Below are positions 58,067 to 64,000 of a DNA stretch of 64,000 nucleotides, piece after piece. Under the pieces are notes generated by a model, which searched no databases, was not told the origin of the DNA, and saw only the letters and a list, made by a program, of their open reading frames with translations. The stretch comes from Armatimonadota bacterium (GTDB taxonomy: Bacteria; Armatimonadota; Fimbriimonadia; Fimbriimonadales; Fimbriimonadaceae), in NCBI GenBank assembly GCA_016223145.1, contig JACRPN010000011.1, positions 124,001 to 188,000 on the forward strand. The letters are read 5' to 3'. Every line of letters starts with the position of its first letter. Position 1 is the stretch's first letter. The position numbers and the translations under genes are program-made.

Positions 58067-59737
58067 ATGATCGTCGAACTCTCCGCCGAGAACGTGGCCA
58101 TCCTGGACAAGGCGCTCCTCAGCCTTGGGCCGGGGTTCACCGTGCTCACCGGCGAGACCGGCGCGGGCAAATCGCTGCTGATCGACGCGATCGAATTGGC
58201 CCTCGGCGCCCGTGGCGATTCGGACCTCGTTCGGTCGGGCTGCAGCAGGGCTACCGTCAATTTGACGGTTGATCTCTCGGCCCGTCCTGACCTTGTAAAG
58301 GCTCTGGCGGACCTCGGCCATCACCTCGAGGACAGCCTCCTCTTCATCCAGCGGGAAGTCTTCGCCGAAGGCCGATCCCAAGGGCGCATTCAGGGAAAGC
58401 TGTCGCCAGTATCGGCCTTAAAGCAGGTTGGGCAGCTTCTGGTCGACCTGCACGGGCAGCACGACCACCAGAGCCTTTTGCACCCCGAACGGCACGTCGA
58501 ATTCCTGGATGCTTGGGTCGGCGAACCGGCTCAAGCGGCTCTGAGCCAAGTTGCCGATTCTTGGCAAGCGTTCAGCCAGTTGGAGCGTCGTCTCGCCGCC
58601 CTCAGAACGGGACGGCGCGAACGCGAGCAGCGCGCCGATATGCTGCGCTATCAGGTCGCCGAGATCGAGGAGGCTGCCCCGGCCATCGGCGAATCGGCGG
58701 AGACCGAAGCGCTCTTGAGCCGCCTGACCCACGCCCAGCGCTTGCGCACCTCTGTCGAAGAGGCCCTGGAAGCGCTCTCCCGCCGCGAAGGATCCGCGCA
58801 GGAGGCGATCGGCAGCGCGACGCGACAGCTTGGCGAGCTTGTGGCGCTCGACGCCGAGATCGACGCTTGCCTTTTGCCTTTGCGCGAAGCGGGCTTTTTG
58901 CTCGACGAAGCGCTTGAAAGGCTGCGCGCCTACGCCGAAGGAATCGAGGCGGACCCCAAGCGCCTCCAAGATTTGGCGGATCGGCTGGAGACGCTCAAAC
59001 GGCTTCGGCGCAAGTACGGCGAGACAGACGAGGAAGTCCTTGCGTTCTTGGCTCGGGCGAAAGAGGAGCTTGGGATGCTTGAGGACGACTCGGAGGGCGA
59101 AGAAGCGCTTAGAGAACGAACCGCCGAGGCACGAGAAGCGCACCGCGCCGCTTGCGTAAGCCTAACCTCATTGCGGATGGAGGGCTCGACGACCTTCTGC
59201 ACTCGTGTCGCTGACGAACTGCGCGATCTGGCGATGGTTCGGGCCCAATTCGGAGTTTCGGTCACCCCGAAAGAGCCTGACGCCACCGGCGCCGACGCGA
59301 TCGAATTTGCCTTCTCGGCCAACCTTGGAGAGCCGATGCGTCCTCTCGCCAAGATCGCCAGCGGCGGCGAAATGGCGCGCCTGATGCTCGCGCTGAAGAC
59401 GGCGCTCGCAGGCAAGGCCGGCGTGCCGACCCTGATCTTCGACGAGGTGGAGGCGGGGCTCGGCGGTCCCACCGCGTCCGTGGTCGGCAAGAAGCTCGAG
59501 GAGCTTGGGCGGCAATATCAGGTGATCGTCATCAGCCACCTGCCGCAGATTGCGGGGCGGGCCGGGGCTCACTACCGCATTGAGAAGACTGAGTCCGGTG
59601 GGCGCGTCGCCACGTCGTTGCGGGCGCTGAGCCCGTCGGATCGCGTGGAAGAGATCGCCCGCATGCTGGCGGGCGAAGAGATCGGCGAGACCGCCCGCGC
59701 GCATGCGGTGGAGCTGCTGGCAGCAATACCGGATTGA
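58067..59737 (+). CDS. recN: DNA repair protein RecN
   Basis: RecN is an SMC-like ATPase in double-strand break repair. The 556-residue protein has the Walker A GETGAGKSLLIDAIELALG, the Q-loop region VDLHGQHDHQSLL, a long coiled-coil middle and the C-terminal ABC signature LAKIASGGEMARLMLALK and Walker B TLIFDEVEAGLGG. Length and order fit the family. Confidence 0.95.
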   Translation: MIVELSAENVAILDKALLSLGPGFTVLTGETGAGKSLLIDAIELALGARGDSDLVRSGCSRATVNLTVDLSARPDLVKALADLGHHLEDSLLFIQREVFAEGRSQGRIQGKLSPVSALKQVGQLLVDLHGQHDHQSLLHPERHVEFLDAWVGEPAQAALSQVADSWQAFSQLERRLAALRTGRREREQRADMLRYQVAEIEEAAPAIGESAETEALLSRLTHAQRLRTSVEEALEALSRREGSAQEAIGSATRQLGELVALDAEIDACLLPLREAGFLLDEALERLRAYAEGIEADPKRLQDLADRLETLKRLRRKYGETDEEVLAFLARAKEELGMLEDDSEGEEALRERTAEAREAHRAACVSLTSLRMEGSTTFCTRVADELRDLAMVRAQFGVSVTPKEPDATGADAIEFAFSANLGEPMRPLAKIASGGEMARLMLALKTALAGKAGVPTLIFDEVEAGLGGPTASVVGKKLEELGRQYQVIVISHLPQIAGRAGAHYRIEKTESGGRVATSLRALSPSDRVEEIARMLAGEEIGETARAHAVELLAAIPD

Positions 59738-59894
59738 GAGTTCTCTCTGCGTTCAGTTGCCAACAGCAGAGGCCGTCTCGCTGCAGCCAGCACTCGACTT
59801 TGCGCTTGTTTGCGCCTTCGCGCCTTGGCGAGAGATCATAGCTGTTCCTCCGATTGCAGACTTGAGCTCGCAATCCCAATCATCAGCAGGCAAG

Positions 59895-60092
59895 CTAGTC
59901 ACACTTGATGGCCTTTCTGAGGCACCAGAAGGCCCCAGCCGCGCACGATAGGCTCAGCGAATAGAGACCCATAGAGTTCCAAATCCCGAACTTGGGATTG
60001 CACACGCGCGGATCGAAGGTCATGGACAGGCAGACGCCTGCCAGGATCAGCAGCAACCCCGAAAGAGCCCATGCATCGCGCCGGGACTTCAC
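59895..60092 (-). CDS. Small two-helix membrane protein
   Basis: This 65-residue protein has two hydrophobic segments (about 9-25 ALSGLLLILAGVCLSMTF and 41-58 MGLYSLSLSCAAGAFWCL) and basic ends. No family was recognised. It lies alone on the minus strand between recN and the Gfo/Idh-like gene. Upstream of recN's end, 59738-59894 holds nothing that I can assign. Confidence 0.5.
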   Translation of the reverse strand: MKSRRDAWALSGLLLILAGVCLSMTFDPRVCNPKFGIWNSMGLYSLSLSCAAGAFWCLRKAIKCD

Positions 60093-60171
60093 GGGTCGAG
60101 ATTACCGAAGTCCTCCCCAACCCCATTCCCTTGGCCAATCGTCAATAATGGAACCTAAGGGGTGCCCAAAG

Positions 60172-61551
60172 ATGGGAACGAAGAAAAACCAAACCTCGCG
60201 ACGACAGTTTTTGCAGACCACCGGTGGCCTCGCCGCCGCCTCCCTCCTTCCGAATATCGCCAAAGCCGGCGTCCATACCCAAGGCTCGGGTGAGATTCGC
60301 GTCGCCCTCATCGGCTGCGGTGGACGCGGCAGCGGCGCGGCGATTAACGCGCTCAGCGTGAAGAACGGTCCGGTGAAGCTCTGGGCCATGGCCGACGTCT
60401 TCGAGGATCGCCTCAACGGAAGCTGGGACAACATCAAGAACCAACTTGGCGACAAGGTGGACGTGCCCAAGGACCGGCGGTTCCTCGGCTTCGACGCCTA
60501 CAAGAAGGCCATGGACAGCCTCAGGCCCGGCGACGTGGCGATTCTGACCACGCCGCCCGGATTCCGTTGGCTCCACTACCAGTACGCAATCTCCAAGAAG
60601 CTGAACGTGTTCATGGAGAAGCCGATCACGGTCGATGGCCCTCAGAGCAAGAAGATGATCGAGCTCAACGTGCTCGCCAAGGCGGCGGGGCTCAAGGTCG
60701 GCGTGGGCCTCATGTCGCGCCACACCATCGGCATGCAGGAGCTCGCCAAGCGCATCCAGGACGGCGAACTCGGCGAGATATTGCTGATGCGCGGCTACCG
60801 GATGCACGGGCCGGCGGCCTCCTCGCAGTCCACACCGAAGCCGGACAACATGTCGGACATCGAGTACCAGATCCGCCGGTTCCACAGCTTCCTCTGGGCA
60901 AGCGGCGGCTGCTACAACGACTTCTACATCCACCATATCGACCACCTCTGCTGGATGAAGGGCGCCTACCCGGTCAAGGCGCAGGGCGTAGGCGGCCGGC
61001 ACTACAAGGTCAACCGTGAGGGCGTGCCGTTCATCGACCAGAACTTCGACGCCTATTCCGTGGAATACACCTTCGCCGATGGAAGCAAGTTCTTCTTCGA
61101 CGGCAGATGCATGGACGGCGCGGCGGGGATCTACTCAAGCTATGTGCACGGCACCAAGGGCGTGGGAATCGTGGCGCGCTCGGGCGACTTCGGGGGTCCG
61201 CAAGCCATCTTCAAGAACCAGAACATGGAAGCGTCCAGCTTGGCGTGGCAATCCACCGACCGCAGCAACCCTTACCAGAACGAATGGGAAGTGTTGATCG
61301 ACCGGATCCGTGCCAACCAGGAGCACAACGAGGTCGAGACGGGGATCCGGACCTGCGCGGTGACGAGCATGGGCCGCATGGCGGCGCACACGGGCCAGGA
61401 GATCACGTACGAGCAGTTCCTGAACTGCCCGCACGAGTTTGTCCCGAACGTCGCTGAACTTGACTACGCCAAGCCCGCGCCCGTGATGCCGGGAGCTGAT
61501 GGGAAGTATCCGATCCCGCAGCCAGGCGTCAAGAAAGATAGAGAGTACTGA
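60172..61551 (+). CDS. Exported Gfo/Idh/MocA-family oxidoreductase
   Basis: The 459-residue protein has a Tat signal (TSRRQFLQTTGGLAAASLL). The NAD-binding motif is VALIGCGGRGSG, and FMEKPITVDG (with the conserved EKP) and YNDFYIHHIDHLCWMKG follow. Members oxidise sugars or inositols; Tat-exported ones in planctomycetes and Armatimonadota act on external glycans. ATG 60172 was chosen: AAGGGG lies 10 nt upstream, and an alternative ATG is at 60148. It is the first gene of a cluster with a formylglycine-generating-enzyme-like gene and a ThuA-like gene. Confidence 0.9.
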   Translation: MGTKKNQTSRRQFLQTTGGLAAASLLPNIAKAGVHTQGSGEIRVALIGCGGRGSGAAINALSVKNGPVKLWAMADVFEDRLNGSWDNIKNQLGDKVDVPKDRRFLGFDAYKKAMDSLRPGDVAILTTPPGFRWLHYQYAISKKLNVFMEKPITVDGPQSKKMIELNVLAKAAGLKVGVGLMSRHTIGMQELAKRIQDGELGEILLMRGYRMHGPAASSQSTPKPDNMSDIEYQIRRFHSFLWASGGCYNDFYIHHIDHLCWMKGAYPVKAQGVGGRHYKVNREGVPFIDQNFDAYSVEYTFADGSKFFFDGRCMDGAAGIYSSYVHGTKGVGIVARSGDFGGPQAIFKNQNMEASSLAWQSTDRSNPYQNEWEVLIDRIRANQEHNEVETGIRTCAVTSMGRMAAHTGQEITYEQFLNCPHEFVPNVAELDYAKPAPVMPGADGKYPIPQPGVKKDREY

Positions 61552-61557
61552 CGATTA

Positions 61558-61722
61558 CGGATTTCGGATTGCGGATGGCGGATTGCCGAACACGGAATTC
61601 GGAAGTCCGTCCGTCGAATGCATTTTGCGTGATAGAAGTTGACGTGGGACGCCTTGTTCCCAACGCGTCTTGCATTCCGTAATCTGCAATCCGCAATCTG
61701 CAGTCCGAGATCCGCAATCCGT
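61558..61722. repeat. Two inverted heptamer tracts between cluster genes
   Basis: Eight units related to CGGATTG (61558-61613) are mirrored, after about 60 bases, by seven related AATCCGC/AATCTGC units (61674-61722). The arms can pair into a long hairpin between the Gfo/Idh-like and FGE-like genes. Confidence 0.85.
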
Positions 61723-61731
61723 TGAACGACC

Positions 61732-62514
61732 ATGATCACCAGCATTCTGTTTGCCGTCGCAGGGCCGATGTCGGTCCCGCAAGACCTCAAGGCTTACTCT
61801 GAGAAGCTCCCCAAATCCACCATCGAGATCAAGATGGTGCCGATCCCCGGCGGGAAGGTGAAGGTCGGGGAAAAGACGGTCGACGTCGCTCCGTTCTATA
61901 TGGCCACCACGGAAACGCCGTGGGAGGTGTTCGACCAGTACCTGCTGAGCGGCGAGCCCTCGAAGCCCTATGATCAGACCGTCTTCGGTCCCGATGTGAT
62001 CGCGCGGCCAAGCTACAGCTACATCCTCCCGGACCTCGGCTGGGGCCACGAGGGGTATCCGGTGATCAACGTCACGTCCACGACGGTCGAGATGTTCTTC
62101 CGCTGGCTCCGCACCACAACCAAGAAGAAGTATCGTCTGCCAACCGAAGCCGAGTGGCAATGGGCCTGTCAAGCCGGCGTCGACGGTGAGTTGAAGTTGA
62201 GCAGCGAGGAATTGGACAAATCTGCCTGGCACAAAGGAAACAGCGCAGGCATGACGCACCCCGTGGGAGAGAAGGCCGCGAACAAGCTGGGGCTCTTCGA
62301 CATCCTGGGCAATGTGGGCGAGTGGGCGACGGATGCCGACGGCAAGCCCGTGCTCTGCGGCGGCGACTTCCTCCTCGAGGCCGAAAAACAGAACTCCACC
62401 CTGCGGCGGCGCTATCAGCCCAACTGGCAAGAGACCGATCCTCAATTACCCAAAAGCCGCTGGTGGCTGGCCGACGCGCCCTTCGCAGGATTTCGCATCG
62501 TCTGCGAGAAGTAG
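61732..62514 (+). CDS. Exported formylglycine-generating-enzyme/SUMF1-like protein
   Basis: The 260-residue protein has a short signal-like N-terminus (ITSILFAVAG). The SUMF1/FGE-type fold is seen in MVPIPGGKVKVGEK, VAPFYMATTETPWEVF, YRLPTEAEWQWACQAG, GLFDILGNVGEWATD and RWWLADAPFAGFRI. The two catalytic Cys residues of true FGE are not clearly present, so it is probably a binding or other FGE-sulfatase-domain protein and not a cysteine modifier. Confidence 0.85.
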   Translation: MITSILFAVAGPMSVPQDLKAYSEKLPKSTIEIKMVPIPGGKVKVGEKTVDVAPFYMATTETPWEVFDQYLLSGEPSKPYDQTVFGPDVIARPSYSYILPDLGWGHEGYPVINVTSTTVEMFFRWLRTTTKKKYRLPTEAEWQWACQAGVDGELKLSSEELDKSAWHKGNSAGMTHPVGEKAANKLGLFDILGNVGEWATDADGKPVLCGGDFLLEAEKQNSTLRRRYQPNWQETDPQLPKSRWWLADAPFAGFRIVCEK

Positions 62515-62520
62515 CGTTCT

Positions 62521-63507
62521 ATGGGGCTCATGGCATTGGCAGTTCTGGCCTCCTCGCTTTCGCAGGCGCCGGAAGACCGCCTGATCTTCGAAGGGGAACG
62601 AGGGCCCGGCAAAGGCACTCATGTGGTGCTTCTTGCCGGTGATGAGGAATACCGCTCCGAAGAGGGGCTGCCCCAACTCGCCAAGATCCTCTCTCATCGC
62701 CACGGCTTCCGCTGCACGGTGCTGTTTTCACTTGGGAAGGACGGCACGATCGATCCGGACCGTCACGACAACCAGCCCGGCCTCGAGGCGCTGAAGACCG
62801 CCGACCTCTGCATCCTGCTGCTTCGGTTCCGCGAATGGCCCGAGGATCAGATGAAGCACTTTGCCGACTACTACCTCGCCGGCAAGCCCTTCCTGGCGCT
62901 AAGGACCAGCACCCACGCCTTCGACCTGAAATCGGGCCCCTATGCCCGCTACGGCTGGAAGAGCTCGGACTGGCCAGGCGGATTCGGCAAGCAGGTGCTG
63001 GGTGAGAACTGGGTCAGCCATTGGGGCATCCATGGGCAGCAGGCAACGCGAGCCATCGCGGTCAAAGAGCACCCCATGCTAAAGGGCGTTTCGGATATCT
63101 TTGGAACGACAGACGTCTACGAAGCGCATCCGCCCGCGGCCGCCGAAATCCTTATGCGTGGCCAGGTGGTGGCGGGCATGGCGGCGGCCGATCCGGCGGC
63201 ATCTGGCAGAAAGAAGACCGCCTATGGCGTCGAGCAAGACCTGAACGACCCGATGATGCCGATCGTGTGGACGCGCTCAGTCAAAAACGAAACGGGAAAG
63301 ACCAATCGCATCCTGACATGCACCATGGGCGCGGCCACCGACCTCCTGAACGAGGGGTTTCGGCGTCTGGTGGTGAACGGGACCTACTGGTTGACGGGGC
63401 TCCCCGTCCCGTCCAAAGCCAACGTGGAGCTGGTGGGCGAATATCACCCGAGCGCGTTTGGGTTTGGGGGCTACAAGAAGGGCTTGAAGCCGAAGGACTT
63501 ACGGTAA
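62521..63507 (+). CDS. ThuA-like domain protein
   Basis: The 328-residue protein begins with a weak signal (LMALAVLASSLSQA) and has the ThuA-type (glutamine amidotransferase-like) fold: VVLLAGDEEYRSEEGLPQLAKILSHRHGF, LLLRFREWPEDQM and LRTSTHAFDLKSG. ThuA-type proteins accompany sugar oxidoreductases. The ATG comes 6 nt after the FGE-like stop, so they are cotranscribed with the Gfo/Idh-like gene, probably in glycan or disaccharide use. Confidence 0.88.
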   Translation: MGLMALAVLASSLSQAPEDRLIFEGERGPGKGTHVVLLAGDEEYRSEEGLPQLAKILSHRHGFRCTVLFSLGKDGTIDPDRHDNQPGLEALKTADLCILLLRFREWPEDQMKHFADYYLAGKPFLALRTSTHAFDLKSGPYARYGWKSSDWPGGFGKQVLGENWVSHWGIHGQQATRAIAVKEHPMLKGVSDIFGTTDVYEAHPPAAAEILMRGQVVAGMAAADPAASGRKKTAYGVEQDLNDPMMPIVWTRSVKNETGKTNRILTCTMGAATDLLNEGFRRLVVNGTYWLTGLPVPSKANVELVGEYHPSAFGFGGYKKGLKPKDLR

Positions 63508-63672
63508 CTCAGGCAAGGCTCTGTCTCCACCCCTCCCGACTTCGTTCCCCTCACTACGCTCGGCGGGATCTGCGACAACCCCCTCCTTCCCGACAAGCCG
63601 GGACTCGGAAGCATTTACGGACCAAAGCGAGGAAGGGGCTGCCTCGCCTTTCATTCCTCGCTCCTCTCTCCT

Positions 63673-63714
63673 CGCCCTTCGCCCATCGCCCTTCGCTCTT
63701 CGCAATTCGTCAGT
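63673..63714. repeat. Six tandem heptamers
   Basis: CGCCCTT, CGCCCAT, CGCCCTT, CGCTCTT, CGCAATT and CGTCAGT follow each other in register. It lies in the 241-base gap between the ThuA-like and GMC oxidoreductase genes; the earlier part of that gap (63520-63670) holds CT-rich sequence and no gene that I can support. Confidence 0.85.
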
Positions 63715-63748
63715 GAATAGATGCCTCAACGCCTCAACGCCATAGTGC

Positions 63749-64000
63749 CTAGTTCGCCCCAAACCTCCCTGCCGACCGCATCGCCGTCGCCAGCACCGTG
63801 AGCACCGGATTGAACCCACCGTTCGTGACGTGAACGGAGGCGTCGCAGACGAGCAGGTTCTCATGCCCGAACACCCGGCCCTGGTGATCGACCACGCCCC
63901 GTTCCGGCGAGGCCGCCATCCGGCACGTCCCCGCCTGGTGCTGTCCGGCGCTCATGCCCAAACCGACAGGCCGCGGATAGACCTCCTTTGCTCCCGCTTC
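63749..64000 (-). CDS. GMC-family oxidoreductase (C-terminal part, gene continues beyond the window)
   Basis: The last 83 residues match glucose-methanol-choline oxidoreductases: the open frame runs to the window edge through EVYPRPVGLGMSAGQHQAGTCRM, then VVDHQGRVFGHENLLVCDASV and NPVLTVLATAMRSA. The HQAGTCRM histidine and the NP near the C-terminus are the catalytic/FAD-site residues of the family. These FAD enzymes oxidise alcohols or sugars, fitting the adjacent Gfo/Idh-ThuA cluster though on the opposite strand. Confidence 0.9.
   Translation of the reverse strand, partial: EAGAKEVYPRPVGLGMSAGQHQAGTCRMAASPERGVVDHQGRVFGHENLLVCDASVHVTNGGFNPVLTVLATAMRSAGRFGAN

Overview
The window is 64 kb of GC-rich bacterial chromosome. 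It has dense genes on both strands, no rRNA, tRNA, CRISPR array, IS element or phage block that I can see, and a mix of housekeeping and secreted-enzyme genes. The lineage is inferred, not proven. The secreted Gfo/Idh-type oxidoreductase, sulfatase-modifying-factor-like, ThuA-like and GMC oxidoreductase genes, the GH172 and DUF3863-like proteins, the FliS/FliT pair and the many starts without a Shine-Dalgarno sequence would suit a Fimbriimonadia-like member of Armatimonadota. Marker-gene phylogeny would be needed to say so.

Layout. 1-4.5 kb: end of a possible VOC-fold protein, a secreted class V aminotransferase, an unrecognised two-gene membrane cassette with a nuclease-like core (1471-2825) and an S37-type peptidase. 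4.6-19 kb: large secreted multidomain protein, nucleotidyltransferase/mutase fusion, DnaJ-TPR membrane protein, a heavily interrupted alaS, small proteins, prmC, a methyltransferase, a sugar nucleotidyltransferase and a lipoprotein. 19-28 kb: secreted PxKF repeat protein, ChaN-like protein, rpsU (TTG start), then ybeY, a DgkA-PAP2 fusion and a CorC-like gene in one operon. 28-36 kb: DUF3863-like, GH172-like and TlpA-like proteins, prfB with a programmed frameshift, a four-helix-bundle protein, and fliS with a FliT-like gene. 36-50 kb: hydrolase, M29 aminopeptidase, DedA, comM, acpP-fabF, a PfkB kinase, pyrD, a secreted HExxH protein, gyrB and an M48 peptidase. 50-64 kb: intradiol dioxygenase-like protein, Gly-rich secreted protein, GH32, cysS, dapB, a CDF transporter, recN, and a secreted sugar-oxidation cluster that ends in a truncated GMC oxidoreductase gene.

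Two themes cross the whole window. First, degenerate tandem repeats of 7-8 nt lie between genes and have also entered coding sequences in frame. They insert Pro/Ser/Thr-rich or charged linkers into alaS, an alpha/beta hydrolase, a GH32 enzyme, a DUF3863 protein, a GH172 protein and an M48 peptidase. A second, palindromic repeat family (five copies) has one copy inside alaS. In alaS a repeat-like hairpin stands where the CxxxH half of the zinc-binding editing site should be. Second, at least 18 start codons on both strands lie 6-11 nt downstream of a TANNNT-like -10 box, which implies frequent leaderless transcription.

Other points for follow-up are YbeY with His124 replaced by Asp, a phosphomannomutase-like domain without its catalytic serine loop, and an SPF-to-SPY change in RF2.
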